Shown piece by piece: positions 1-8,640 of a stretch of DNA of 64,000 bases. Under the pieces are notes generated by a model that was given only the letters and a program-made list of their open reading frames with translations, was not told where the DNA came from and made no database searches. Numbering within the stretch: position 1 is the stretch's first letter; the number at the start of each line of letters is the position of its first letter. This DNA comes from Blastomonas ursincola (lineage in GTDB: Bacteria; Pseudomonadota; Alphaproteobacteria; Sphingomonadales; Sphingomonadaceae): the NCBI RefSeq assembly GCF_013607875.1, contig NZ_VDES01000003.1, forward strand, positions 215,819 to 279,818, written 5' to 3'. Position numbers and translations under genes: made by a program.

Positions 1-288
1 GACATCGGCATTGCTGTCGTAATCGAGCCGGTCGGCGGTAAACTCGATGACCTGCTGTTCTTCGCCGGCGGCGCCTGCGGCAGGCGCGTTCTGTTCATCG
101 GCATATTGCACGATGTCCTTGCGCGTGAACGTCAGATTTTCGCCGAGCAGATAGCTGGTGCGCGTGCAGACGGGTTGCGCTGCGGCCTGATCGGCGGCGA
201 GCGCAGGGGCTGCCTGCGCTGCGAGCAGCGCTGATCCCAGCAACAAACCTGTCCGTGAAAAGCGCAAGCCAGCCATCCGTCGATTCAT
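1..288 (-). CDS. lptD: LPS-assembly outer membrane protein LptD, N-terminal part (runs off the window)
   Basis: Only the first 96 codons lie inside the window; the gene continues past base 1. The start is the ATG at 288-286. Translation opens with a basic stretch, a hydrophobic core (LLLGSALLAA) and an AxA-type cleavage site near residue 31, so the product is exported. Residues near 81-96 (IEFTADRLDYDSNADV) match the start of the OstA/LptA-like periplasmic domain that precedes the LptD beta-barrel, the pore that inserts lipopolysaccharide into the outer leaflet. It is divergent from pepA, an arrangement I associate with sphingomonads. The barrel itself cannot be seen, so the call rests on the N-terminal domain and context. 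Confidence 0.75.
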   Translation of the reverse strand, partial: MNRRMAGLRFSRTGLLLGSALLAAQAAPALAADQAAAQPVCTRTSYLLGENLTFTRKDIVQYADEQNAPAAGAAGEEQQVIEFTADRLDYDSNADV

Positions 289-566
289 GCGGTGGTTGTC
301 ATCGCCCAGAATCACGGGCCGTCCACGCGCCAGAATCGCGCCTATTGCACTGCAAAAGCCCGAGCGCAAACCGCTTTCGATGGTCCGTTTAAGGCTGCGG
401 CAAATGCTGGCAAACAAACCGAACCTGTCCTATCGCTTGCAAGCTGCGATCTGCCACCAATATGGCACGCAGCGCCGTGTCGCCCCTTTGCGCCGCTCCG
501 TCTTAGGCGCGACATGGTTCACAATCGATTAACCGGCCGACCGGCCCGCCTTTCGGGGACCCTTTG

Positions 567-2033
567 ATGAACATTGTTTTCGACGCTTCCGCAGACGCTT
601 ATGCCGTGATCGCCTATCCGGTCGCCAAGGATGAGCTGGCCAGCCTCAACCTGCCGCTCGAATCCGGCAAAGTGGTGATCGATGGCGCGAAAGCGGCGCG
701 TTTCGAGGGCGGCGCGGGCGAGGTGTTCGACATTTTCGTGGGCGAAGGCGGCAAGACGCTGCGCGTCGCGCTGGTCGGCACTGGCGGTCAGTCGCGCACC
801 GATCTGGAGCGAGCTGGCGGTCAGCTGGTCGCCAAATATCAGCGCTCGGGCGTGGTCTCGCTCGCCGTCGACATGGGGCTTGGCGCGCTGGGCGGCAATC
901 GCGAGGGCGCGAGCCAGTTCCTGTTCGGTGCGACGCTGCGCAGCTGGGCGCACGATCATTATCGCACCAAGTTGCCCGCGAAGCAGAAGGTGAGCCTGGG
1001 CGAGATCGGCGTCGTCAATGGGCCAGCGGGCCTTGGTGCGGTGTGGACCGACCAGGCCGCGATTGCCGAGGGCGTCGCCTTCACCCGCGATCTGGTGACC
1101 GAGCCGGCCAATGTCATCTATCCCGAAAGCTTTGTCGAACGCTGCAGGCATCTGGAATCGCTCGGCGTCGAGATCACCGTGCTGGGCCAGGAAGAAATGG
1201 CCAAGCTGGGCATGGGCGCGCTGCTCGGCGTTGCGCAGGGCTCGGTCCGTCCGCCGCGGCTGATCGCGATGCGCTGGAACGGCACCGGCGACGCAAAGGC
1301 CAAGCCGGTGGTTCTGGTCGGCAAGGGCGTGACCTTCGACACCGGCGGCATCTCGATCAAGCCCGCTGCCGGCATGGAAGACATGAAATGGGATATGGGC
1401 GGCGCAGGCGCGGTCGCGGGCACGATGAAGGCGCTCGCCGGACGCAAGGCCAAGGCGCATGTCGTCGGCATTTGTGGGCTGGTCGAGAACATGCCCGACG
1501 GCAATGCCCAGCGCCCCGGCGACGTGGTGACCAGCATGTCGGGCCAGACGATCGAGGTGATCAACACCGACGCCGAAGGCCGTCTGGTGCTGTGCGACGC
1601 GCTGCACTGGGCGCAGGAGAATTACGAGCCCGAGTATATCGTCGATCTCGCGACGCTGACCGGAGCAATCATCATCTCGCTGGCGGACCAGCATGCCGGG
1701 CTGTTCAGCAATGACGATGGCCTTGCCGAAAAGCTGACCGCAGCAGGCAAGCTGGCGGGCGATCCGCTGTGGCGCTTCCCGCTGAGCAGCGCCTATGACA
1801 AGATGATCGACAGCCCGATTGCCGACATGAAGAATGTCGGGGCCAAGGGCGGCGGGTCAATCACGGCGGCGCAGTTCCTCCAGCGCTTCATCAAGCCCGG
1901 TGTCAAATGGGCGCATCTTGACATTGCCGGCATGGTCTGGGCGGACAAACCCGGCCCGGTCTGGGACAAGGGCGCGACCGGTTATGGCGTTCGCCTTCTG
2001 AATCAGTGGATTGCGGATAATTTCGAGAATTGA
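567..2033 (+). CDS. pepA: Leucyl aminopeptidase (M17 family, PepA)
   Basis: A 488-residue cytosolic aminopeptidase that removes N-terminal residues from peptides and uses two divalent metals. The M17 signature NTDAEGRL is at residues 333-340, and the metal/substrate-binding segment GKGVTFDTGGISIKP precedes it at about 252-266. Length is typical of the family (about 480-500). I chose the ATG at 567, with a purine-rich GGGGAC a few bases upstream, over the adjacent TTG at 564. The gene is divergent from lptD and is followed after a repeat by holC, a pairing (pepA-holC) that is common in Proteobacteria. Confidence 0.96.
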   Translation: MNIVFDASADAYAVIAYPVAKDELASLNLPLESGKVVIDGAKAARFEGGAGEVFDIFVGEGGKTLRVALVGTGGQSRTDLERAGGQLVAKYQRSGVVSLAVDMGLGALGGNREGASQFLFGATLRSWAHDHYRTKLPAKQKVSLGEIGVVNGPAGLGAVWTDQAAIAEGVAFTRDLVTEPANVIYPESFVERCRHLESLGVEITVLGQEEMAKLGMGALLGVAQGSVRPPRLIAMRWNGTGDAKAKPVVLVGKGVTFDTGGISIKPAAGMEDMKWDMGGAGAVAGTMKALAGRKAKAHVVGICGLVENMPDGNAQRPGDVVTSMSGQTIEVINTDAEGRLVLCDALHWAQENYEPEYIVDLATLTGAIIISLADQHAGLFSNDDGLAEKLTAAGKLAGDPLWRFPLSSAYDKMIDSPIADMKNVGAKGGGSITAAQFLQRFIKPGVKWAHLDIAGMVWADKPGPVWDKGATGYGVRLLNQWIADNFEN

Positions 2034-2061
2034 TCCGAACTCTCGAGTGGTGGTTTTCGAG

Positions 2062-2143
2062 GTCACCCCCGCGAAGGCGGGGGGGCCGCTTTTGCACAAG
2101 GGTCACTGCCTGATCAGGATTTCCGCTTTCGCGGGAATGACGA
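2062..2143. repeat. Bipartite hairpin repeat, copy 1 (pepA/holC gap)
   Basis: The first half (GTCACCCCCGCGAAGGCGGG) and the last half (CCGCTTTCGCGGGAATGAC) are each short GC-rich hairpins. Together they form the ends of an element of about 80 bp that recurs at 25317-25393, 44821-44900 and 47684-47764. All copies are intergenic. This copy sits between two same-strand genes and is the most diverged in its centre. Confidence 0.75.
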
Positions 2144-2165
2144 TGCATGATGCGAAGGGGCTGAA

Positions 2166-2633
2166 ATGCAGGTCGATTTCTATCACCTGACGCGCGATCC
2201 CGCCGAGCGGGTGTTGCCGCTTCTGGCGGAGCGCACGCTGGCGCTTGGGCAGCGCATGCTGGTGCTGTCATCCGATGCCGCGCATCGCCAGGCGTTGAGC
2301 ACCGCCTTGTGGTCGCTCAAGCCCGACAGTTTCCTCGCGCACGGGGAGATCGACGGGCCTAATCCCCAGGTGCAGCCGATCCTGCTCGCCGATCGGGTGG
2401 AGCCCGCCAATGGCGCGCGGTTCATCGCGCTGGCGGACGGGCAGTGGCGCGACGAGGCGCTGGGCTTCGACCGGGTGTTCCTGCTGTTCGGCGAAGCGAC
2501 GATCGCCGATGCGCGCAAGGCCTGGGTCGCGCTGGGCGAACGCAAAGGGCTGGAGCGGCATTACTGGAAGCAGGATGGCGGCAAATGGGTTGAACAGACC
2601 CCCGGCAAGCGTCAGGATGCGCGCGAACCATAG
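2166..2633 (+). CDS. holC: DNA polymerase III chi subunit (HolC)
   Basis: 155 residues. It opens with MQVDFYHL, the usual HolC start, and carries the conserved core RMLVLSSDAAHRQALSTALW and a later FDRVFLLFGE strand. Chi, in the clamp-loader complex with psi, contacts SSB at the replication fork. The tail (HYWKQDGGKWVEQ) resembles the alphaproteobacterial HolC C-terminus. It follows pepA on the same strand; the 132-bp gap holds a hairpin repeat, so co-transcription is possible but not assured. Confidence 0.9.
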   Translation: MQVDFYHLTRDPAERVLPLLAERTLALGQRMLVLSSDAAHRQALSTALWSLKPDSFLAHGEIDGPNPQVQPILLADRVEPANGARFIALADGQWRDEALGFDRVFLLFGEATIADARKAWVALGERKGLERHYWKQDGGKWVEQTPGKRQDAREP

Positions 2634-2644
2634 GAGACGGTGGA

Positions 2645-3133
2645 ATGCGCAACTCTTTGATGGCAGTCGCAGCGGTGGTGCTGCTGGCAGGCTGCGGCGG
2701 CGAGAAGACCGTCTATAGCGATGCCGAGGGCAACGAGGTGAAGGTCACCCGCGAGGGGGACGGCGACGCGTCGGAGGTCAAGATCACCAGTGCGGACGGC
2801 TCGGCTACCGTCAACATCAACGCCGGCCCAACCGATGCCAAGCTGCCGTTCGGGCTCGAAGTCTATCCGGGCGCCAAGGTCGTCTCGACGATGAACAGCA
2901 ACAGCGATGGCAACAAGGGTGCCATGGTCGTCATGGAAAGCAGCGCCAAGCCCGATGCCGTCATCGCCTGGTATCGCAAGTCGGTCGAGGGCAAGGGCTT
3001 CAAGGTCGAGACAGAGATCACCACCGGTGACATGCGCGCGATTGCAGGAGCCAAGGACGGTGGCTCGTTCACCTTGCAGGTTGCCCCTGCCGATGCCGGA
3101 TCGTCGATCACGCTGATCGCAGGGGCCGGCTGA
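2645..3133 (+). CDS. Predicted lipoprotein of unknown function
   Basis: 162 residues with a clear type II signal: a short basic N-terminus, a hydrophobic stretch and the lipobox LLAGC, with the acylated Cys near residue 17. After that come a charged segment rich in D/E/K and Gly, then a central part (PFGLEVYPGAKV...) with a predicted mixed alpha/beta pattern. The phrase 'LEVYPGA' followed by a region about transient masking residues resembles small envelope lipoproteins of sphingomonads that I cannot assign to a named family. It begins 11 bases after holC with AGGAGA... as a ribosome-binding site (GGAGACGGTGGA), so it is probably co-transcribed with it. Confidence 0.75.
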   Translation: MRNSLMAVAAVVLLAGCGGEKTVYSDAEGNEVKVTREGDGDASEVKITSADGSATVNINAGPTDAKLPFGLEVYPGAKVVSTMNSNSDGNKGAMVVMESSAKPDAVIAWYRKSVEGKGFKVETEITTGDMRAIAGAKDGGSFTLQVAPADAGSSITLIAGAG

Positions 3134-3141
3134 ACGGGCGT

Positions 3142-3169
3142 ACCCGACCGGTCTTTCGGCGGTTTTTCT
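3142..3169 (+). terminator. Candidate Rho-independent terminator after the lipoprotein gene
   Basis: A short imperfect GC stem (CCGACCG ... CGGCGG, loop GTCTTT) is followed at once by TTTTTCTT. It lies 8 bases after the stop of the lipoprotein gene and about 85 bases before ndk, which suggests ndk has its own promoter. The stem is short and has one mismatch. Confidence 0.45.
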
Positions 3170-3255
3170 TGCAGCGCACCATACGGCCCGCTAGGGGCGG
3201 CGGCGAATCGCGCCGTGCGTGCGCGAGGCATATCACCTAAAGCAGGAGCATCCCC

Positions 3256-3678
3256 ATGGCCGTCACCCGGACCTTTTCGATCATCAAGCCCGACGCCACC
3301 CGTCGCAACCTGACCGGCGCGGTCACCAAGATGCTGGAAGAAGCCGGCCTGCGCGTCGTCGCTTCCAAGCGCATCCACATGACCCGCGAGCAGGCCGAGG
3401 GCTTCTACGCCGTCCACCGCGAGCGTCCGTTTTTCGGTGAACTGGTCGAGTTCATGATCTCGGGCCCCGTCGTCGTGCAGGTGCTGGAAGGCGAAGACGC
3501 CGTGAAGCGCAACCGTGACATCATGGGCGCCACCAACCCCGCCAATGCCGAACCCGGCACCATTCGCAAGGAACTGGCCGAAAGCATCGAAGCGAACTCG
3601 GTCCACGGTTCGGACAGCGAAGAGAATGCCGCGATCGAGATCGCCTATTTCTTCAAGCCGGAAGAAATCGTCGGCTGA
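3256..3678 (+). CDS. ndk: Nucleoside diphosphate kinase
   Basis: 140 residues, the standard length. It transfers the gamma-phosphate of ATP to NDPs through a phospho-histidine. The active site NSVHGSDS places the catalytic His at residue 117, as in other Ndk proteins. The N-terminus [18 protein letters not shown] and the Kpn-loop region ([17 protein letters not shown]) are canonical. An AGGAG ribosome-binding site lies just upstream of the ATG at 3256. The ATP-grasp gene follows after 5 bases. Confidence 0.97.
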   Translation: MAVTRTFSIIKPDATRRNLTGAVTKMLEEAGLRVVASKRIHMTREQAEGFYAVHRERPFFGELVEFMISGPVVVQVLEGEDAVKRNRDIMGATNPANAEPGTIRKELAESIEANSVHGSDSEENAAIEIAYFFKPEEIVG

Positions 3679-3683
3679 TCATC

Positions 3684-4550
3684 ATGCCACGCGCTGCCGG
3701 GCCCGACCTGAACCCGGCAGCGCTGGCATCGCCGCCCATGCGCGCCACCCGCGATCGCCTGGCCAGGCTGCGGATCGCGATGACCTATTTCTGGCGGCAC
3801 CATCGCCTGCCGGACCTGGAAGATCCCCGACGCTTCACCGAATTCGTCCAGCGCCGCAAGCTGATCGACCGCGACCCGCGAATGCCGGTCTGCTCGGACA
3901 AGGTCGCCGCCAAGGCCTATGTCGCCGACCGGCTCGGACGCGAATGGACCACCCCGACGCTCTGGCAGGGTGACGTGCTGCCGAAAATTCCAAGCTGGCC
4001 CCTGCCGCTGGTCGTCAAGTCGCGCCATGGCTGCAATCAACGCGCCTTTGTCCGCAGTTTGCGCGATGACTGGGAGGCGGTGCGACGCAGGAGCAAGGCC
4101 TGGATGGCCCAGCCCTATGGCCTCTGGCTCGATGAATGGCTCTATCTTGAGATCCCGCGCGGGCTGCTGGTCGAACCCTTTATCGGCACAGATGGGCAGC
4201 TCCCCATCGACTACAAGCTCTATGTCTTCGGCGGCGAGGTGGCGTGCATCCAGGTGCATCTGGAACGCGAGACGCGGCATCGCTGGATGCTGTTCGACCG
4301 CCAATGGCGGCGCTTCTCGTCGCCGACACGCGATCCCGACCCTGCCAGGCCAAGCTCGCTGGACCGGATGATCGAGGCTGCCGAAACGCTGGGGCAGGGC
4401 TTCGATTTCGTCCGCGTCGATTTCTACGAGATCGACGGAGCACCGCGCTTCGGCGAGATGACCTTCTATCCGGGCTCGGGGCTCGATCCGTTCGATCCGC
4501 CGGAGATCGACCTGATTCTGGGGCGACTCTGGGCGGAGGCCCGCAGGTAA
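3684..4550 (+). CDS. ATP-grasp protein of the TupA-like/polysaccharide-associated family
   Basis: 288 residues. The order of motifs (FTEFVQRRKLIDRDPR, then CSDKVAAKAYVADRLG, then PLVVKSRHGCNQ, then VRVDFYEIDGAPRFGEMTFYPGSG) matches the TupA-like ATP-grasp family (PF14305), usually found in capsule, teichuronopeptide or exopolysaccharide loci. The final acidic/Glu segment GEMTFYP would bind metal. Here it sits alone, 5 bases after ndk, with no glycan cluster in the window. Substrate is unknown. The first 20 residues look unstructured, and an internal Met at residue 19 is an alternative start. Confidence 0.8.
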   Translation: MPRAAGPDLNPAALASPPMRATRDRLARLRIAMTYFWRHHRLPDLEDPRRFTEFVQRRKLIDRDPRMPVCSDKVAAKAYVADRLGREWTTPTLWQGDVLPKIPSWPLPLVVKSRHGCNQRAFVRSLRDDWEAVRRRSKAWMAQPYGLWLDEWLYLEIPRGLLVEPFIGTDGQLPIDYKLYVFGGEVACIQVHLERETRHRWMLFDRQWRRFSSPTRDPDPARPSSLDRMIEAAETLGQGFDFVRVDFYEIDGAPRFGEMTFYPGSGLDPFDPPEIDLILGRLWAEARR

Positions 4551-4559
4551 CGCCGCCGA

Positions 4560-5525
4560 TCAGAATTCCGCCGCGATGTCCATGAACCTGGTCAGCCGCT
4601 TCGGCGCGACGCTGCGCCAGCTGCGGTGCAGCCAGTCGGCAATATGGTCCCAATCGGTGCGGCCCGTGTCCAGCCGGATCGCGATCCAGCCCGACGGCGC
4701 GTAGAATTTGGGCAGGTAATAAAGTTCGGGGTCCTGATCGACCAGCGCGGCCTGTTCGTCCGCGCCGCTCGTCTTGACGAGCAGCGCGATCGCTTCCTCG
4801 CCATGATGGTGGATCGAGACATAGGCGAAATATTTGCCGGCCTTCTCGCCGCCGACGCGCCAGCCGGGCGCGCCGTGCGAGGGGCGCGCGTCGGTCTCGG
4901 GCAGCGCCAGCGCCAGTTCGCCGACCTTGGCGACGATCCAGTCGGGATCGCTCTCGCGCGCGACATAATCAGCGAGCGTGCGCGAATAGAGCTGATGCTC
5001 GGCGATCAGCACGCGCGCGGCGAGGCTCTCGGCGCTGTCGCCGGGCAGGATCGCGACCTCGGTCTGGCCGAGCACCGGGCCGTCATCGAGCTCTGCCGTC
5101 ACCAGGTGCACGCTGCACCCCGCGACCTTGTCACCGGCGTCGAGTGCGCGCTGGTGCGTGTGCAGCCCCTTGTACTTGGGCAGTAGCGAGGGGTGGATGT
5201 TGAGCATCCGTCCTTCCCAGCTGCGCACGAAGCCCGGGGTGAGGATGCGCATGTATCCGGCCAGCGCGACATGGTCCGCACCCGATTGCCGGATCGCCTT
5301 GTCCATCGCCCCATCATGGCTCTCGCGGTCCATGCCCTTGTGCGACAATGCGAAGGTCGGGACGCCTTCGGCCTCGGCGAGCTTCAGCCCGCCCGCGTTC
5401 GGATCGTTCGAGGCGACGAGCACCACCTCATAAGGACAGGCCGGTGCGCGCGAGGCGTAGAGCAACGCGGCCATGTTGGTGCCGCTACCGGAAATCAGGA
5501 TGGCGACGCGCGCCTTAGCCGGCAT
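4560..5525 (-). CDS. purN: Phosphoribosylglycinamide formyltransferase (PurN) fused to a YjbR/MmcQ-like domain
   Basis: 321 residues, against about 190-215 for ordinary PurN. Residues 1-190 are a complete GAR transformylase: the glycine loop ISGSGTN at 11-17, Asn109 and His111 in [12 protein letters not shown], His140, and Asp147-148 in ELDDGP. It makes formyl-GAR with 10-formyl-THF in purine synthesis. Residues about 195-321 match the MmcQ/YjbR family (PF04237), with the typical [10 protein letters not shown], GWIAIRLD and [13 protein letters not shown] blocks. The start is the ATG at 5525, overlapping the purM stop by 11 bases, so the two are translationally coupled. The role of the added domain is unknown. 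Confidence 0.92.
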   Translation of the reverse strand: MPAKARVAILISGSGTNMAALLYASRAPACPYEVVLVASNDPNAGGLKLAEAEGVPTFALSHKGMDRESHDGAMDKAIRQSGADHVALAGYMRILTPGFVRSWEGRMLNIHPSLLPKYKGLHTHQRALDAGDKVAGCSVHLVTAELDDGPVLGQTEVAILPGDSAESLAARVLIAEHQLYSRTLADYVARESDPDWIVAKVGELALALPETDARPSHGAPGWRVGGEKAGKYFAYVSIHHHGEEAIALLVKTSGADEQAALVDQDPELYYLPKFYAPSGWIAIRLDTGRTDWDHIADWLHRSWRSVAPKRLTRFMDIAAEF

Positions 5526-6630
5526 GGGTGGCGCTCCAACCCGATTTCGCGCTCCAGGTCTCGATCGATCCGCTGACGGTGCAGCCCTTGTCGCCTGCAT
5601 CGATGCGGCCGATGCGGTGAACGGTCTCGCCCGCCGCTTCCAGATCGGCGGTCACGCTGGCGACATCGCTTTCGGCCACCACCAGCACCATGCCGATGCC
5701 GCAGTTGAAGGTGCGCGCCATTTCCTCGGGCTCGATATTGCCCTGTGCCTGGAGGAACGCCATCAGCCGGGTCTGCGCCCAGGCATCGGCATCGACATGC
5801 GCATGGGCGCCCTCCGGCAGCACGCGCGGGATATTCTCGAGCAACCCGCCGCCGGTGATATGCGCCATCGCGGCAATGCGGCCCGATTTTACCACCGGCA
5901 GCAGTGAGGAAACATAGATTCGCGTCGGCGCGATCAGTGCGTCGATGAGCAGAATCTCCTGGTCGAACAGCGCGGGGCGGTTCATCTTCCAGCCCTTGTC
6001 CGCTGCCAGACGGCGGACAAGCGAATAACCGTTCGAATGCACGCCCGACGAGGCAAGGCCCAGCAGAACGTCGCCCGGCTTCACGCGGTCGCCGGTCAGC
6101 ACCTCGTCGCGCTCGACCGCACCGACGCAGAAGCCCGCGAGATCATAATCGCCCGGCGCATACATGCCCGGCATCTCGGCGGTCTCGCCGCCGATCAGCG
6201 CGCATCCGGCGAGCTTGCAGCCATCGGCAATGCCTGCGACGACACGCTCGGCCACGCCCGTATCAAGCTTGCCGGTGGCGAAATAGTCGAGGAAAAACAG
6301 CGGCTCGGCACCCTGTACGATCAGATCGTTGACGCACATCGCGACGAGATCGATGCCGATCGCATCATGCCGGTCATGATCGATCGCGAGCTTGACCTTG
6401 GTGCCCACGCCGTCGTTCGCGGCGACCAGCAGCGGGTCCTTGAACCCGGCGGCCTTGAGATCGAAAAAGCCGCCAAAGCCGCCCAGTTCGGCATTGGCGC
6501 CGGGGCGGGCCGTCGCCTTGGCCAGCGGGCCGATCGCCTTGACCAGCGCATTGCCCGCGGCAATCGAAACGCCCGCCTGGGCATAGCTGTACGAAGTCGG
6601 ATTTGGCGCGTCGCCGGTCTTGTCAGTCAT
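5515..6630 (-). CDS. purM: Phosphoribosylformylglycinamidine cyclo-ligase (AIR synthetase)
   Basis: 371 residues, a typical length, in the AIRS/PurM ATP-binding fold. Recognisable blocks are [12 protein letters not shown] at the N-terminus, the Gly/Asp-rich [39 protein letters not shown], and [13 protein letters not shown]. It converts formylglycinamidine ribonucleotide to AIR in purine synthesis. The ATG at 6630 is preferred over an upstream in-frame extension with no family match. It is the first gene of a purM-purN pair and divergent from the DUF2066 gene. Confidence 0.96.
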   Translation of the reverse strand: MTDKTGDAPNPTSYSYAQAGVSIAAGNALVKAIGPLAKATARPGANAELGGFGGFFDLKAAGFKDPLLVAANDGVGTKVKLAIDHDRHDAIGIDLVAMCVNDLIVQGAEPLFFLDYFATGKLDTGVAERVVAGIADGCKLAGCALIGGETAEMPGMYAPGDYDLAGFCVGAVERDEVLTGDRVKPGDVLLGLASSGVHSNGYSLVRRLAADKGWKMNRPALFDQEILLIDALIAPTRIYVSSLLPVVKSGRIAAMAHITGGGLLENIPRVLPEGAHAHVDADAWAQTRLMAFLQAQGNIEPEEMARTFNCGIGMVLVVAESDVASVTADLEAAGETVHRIGRIDAGDKGCTVSGSIETWSAKSGWSATHAG

Positions 6631-6761
6631 GGCCAGAGCGGTTAGCGACTTCTCGCTTGGATTTCCACGCCATTGTCGCCAAAAGAGCGGCCACGCCGCC
6701 GCCGGAGACGGGCAGGGGGCGACAAGCTCGTTTTCGCGCGGTTGTTTGAAGCTAGGATACA

Positions 6762-8018
6762 TTGATCACCAGCCTGCCCCTGCAACGTCCGGCGCCCCGA
6801 TTTTCCCGCGTCTGGATCGCCTTCGCCCTGTTCGCGCTGCTGCTTGGCGCGGGCGCGCTGGTCTATGCCCAGATCGAGGGCGATCGCGGCATTCCGCCGA
6901 TTGCCAGCGGCGGCGATTTCGAGGTGAGCGGGGTCAAGGTCGATGGCTCGGGCAAGAATGCCGATGAGGCGCGCTCCAACGCCTGGCGCGACGCGCAGCG
7001 CAAGGGCTGGCAGAAGCTGTGGTCGCAGATGAACCGTTCGGGCGCAGCGCCCAAGCTCAGCGATTCGGCTCTCGACGGCATCGTCTCGGCGATCGTCGTG
7101 GAGAACGAGCAGATCGGCCCGCGCCGCTATATCGCCACCCTGGGTGTGCTGTTCGATCGTGCGCGTGCCGGTGAGCTGCTCGGTGTCAGCGGATCGGTGC
7201 TGCGATCGGCGCCGATGCTGGTGGTGCCCATCTATATCAGCGGCGGCTCGGCGCAGACCTTCGAGAACCGCACGCCCTGGCAGGCAGCCTGGGCGCGTTA
7301 TCGCACCGCCGAAAGCATTGTCGATTATATCCGTCCTTACGGATCGGGCGCGGATTCGCTGCTAGTCAACGCCGCGCAGACCGGACGCCGCAGCCGCACC
7401 TGGTGGCGCCTCATTCTCGACCAGTTCGGCGCTGCCGATGTGGTCATCCCGGTGGTGCAGGTCGAACGGCAATATCCCGGCGGGCCGATCACCGGGCGCT
7501 TCGCTGCGCGCTTCGGCCCGGATAGCCGCCTGCTGGGTAGCTTCACGCTGAAGGCCCGCAACAGCGACGGGCTGGCCGCGATGCTCGATCAGGGCATCAA
7601 GCGGCTCGACCGCATCTATGCCGGCGCCGTCCGCTCCGGCGAACTCCGCCCCGATTCCTCGCTGATCATCGAGAAGCCGGTCGAAGTGGTCGAGGAGATG
7701 CTCGACGACAGCCTGGCCGAGGATATGCCCGTCGAATCGGGCGGTCTGACCACGGGCACGCAGATCATCTCGATCCAGTTCGACACCCCCGATGTGGCGG
7801 CCGTGCAGGCGGGCGAACGGCTCGTGCGCAGCATTCCGGGCGTCAATTCCGCCAGCACCGCCAGCCTTGCCCTGGGCGGCACGTCGGTGATGCAGGTCAA
7901 TGCGCAGATCGATATCGATGCGCTGCGGGGTGCGCTCGAGGCGCGCGGTTTCCGCGTCCAGCAAGGGGCAGGGGTGCTGCGCATATCGCGCGCGGCCCCG
8001 GCGCCCGGCGGCGGATGA
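6762..8018 (+). CDS. DUF2066-like membrane-anchored protein
   Basis: 418 residues starting at a TTG (6762) behind an AGGAT-type ribosome-binding site; no in-frame ATG or GTG is close. One N-terminal membrane segment (about residues 17-36, [19 protein letters not shown]) is followed by a long periplasmic part. The stretch [20 protein letters not shown], and LLVVPIY-like strands, match the DUF2066 family, which sits beside purM and hda in many Proteobacteria. The C-terminal 75 residues form a ferredoxin-like beta-alpha-beta repeat ending [18 protein letters not shown]. Function is unknown. It ends one base before hda. Confidence 0.7.
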   Translation: MITSLPLQRPAPRFSRVWIAFALFALLLGAGALVYAQIEGDRGIPPIASGGDFEVSGVKVDGSGKNADEARSNAWRDAQRKGWQKLWSQMNRSGAAPKLSDSALDGIVSAIVVENEQIGPRRYIATLGVLFDRARAGELLGVSGSVLRSAPMLVVPIYISGGSAQTFENRTPWQAAWARYRTAESIVDYIRPYGSGADSLLVNAAQTGRRSRTWWRLILDQFGAADVVIPVVQVERQYPGGPITGRFAARFGPDSRLLGSFTLKARNSDGLAAMLDQGIKRLDRIYAGAVRSGELRPDSSLIIEKPVEVVEEMLDDSLAEDMPVESGGLTTGTQIISIQFDTPDVAAVQAGERLVRSIPGVNSASTASLALGGTSVMQVNAQIDIDALRGALEARGFRVQQGAGVLRISRAAPAPGGG

Positions 8019-8019
8019 C

Positions 8020-8640
8020 ATGACTCGCCAGTTCGCTCTGCCCTTTGCGGCAGCCGGACCGGACGGTGACAGCGAATTCCTGGTCACTGCCGCGAACCGT
8101 GCGGCGATCGACCGGCTGTTCGACTGGACCCGGCTGCCCTTTGGCGCGGCGGTACTGATCGGCCCGACGGGATCGGGCAAGACCGTGATCGGCAGGGCCT
8201 TTGCCGCAGGCTCTGGCGGTGACTTTATCGACAATGCCGATGGCGAGAGCGACGAGGCACTGTTCCATGCCTGGAACCGGGCGCAGACTCAGGGGCTGCC
8301 GGTGCTGTTTGCCGCGAGCACGCCGCCGGGCGAATGGGGCATTAAGCTGCCCGATCTGCTGTCGCGCCTCGGGGCATCGTTGCTGATCGAGATTCCGCCG
8401 CCCGACGAGGAGATGACGCAGCTGCTGTTGCAGAAGCTGCTCGCACGGGCCGGGCTCGCCTTGCCCGATGGCCTGGCGCATTATGCCGCGTTGCGCACCG
8501 AGCGATCCTATCCCGCCATTCGCGACCTGGCGCGCACGATCGACGAGATGGCGCTGGCAATGCAGCGCCCGATCGGCCAAAGACTGGTGCGCGAGGCACT
8601 GGTGAAACTGGCAGGAACCGATGGCAGCCCAACCGACTGA
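8020..8640 (+). CDS. hdaA: DnaA-related ATPase, regulatory inactivator HdaA
   Basis: 206 residues, a short DnaA-like AAA+ protein lacking the DNA-binding domain IV. Walker A GPTGSGKT is at 48-55; a Walker-B-like FIDNAD and a sensor-1 LFAAST follow. Early residues (MTRQFALPF) carry the QFALPF clamp-binding motif typical of Hda, which tethers it to the DnaN sliding clamp so that it can stimulate ATP hydrolysis by DnaA and prevent re-initiation. The acidic Walker-B pair is atypical (DN rather than DD/DE). The ATG at 8020 is one base after the previous stop, and the 3' end overlaps ppk1 by 20 bases. Confidence 0.88.
   Translation: MTRQFALPFAAAGPDGDSEFLVTAANRAAIDRLFDWTRLPFGAAVLIGPTGSGKTVIGRAFAAGSGGDFIDNADGESDEALFHAWNRAQTQGLPVLFAASTPPGEWGIKLPDLLSRLGASLLIEIPPPDEEMTQLLLQKLLARAGLALPDGLAHYAALRTERSYPAIRDLARTIDEMALAMQRPIGQRLVREALVKLAGTDGSPTD

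Noticed and set aside
2645-3133. Lipoprotein gene as part of a polyphosphate or purine operon
   Set aside because: It is separated from ndk by a terminator-like hairpin and shows no functional link to neighbours other than position after holC.
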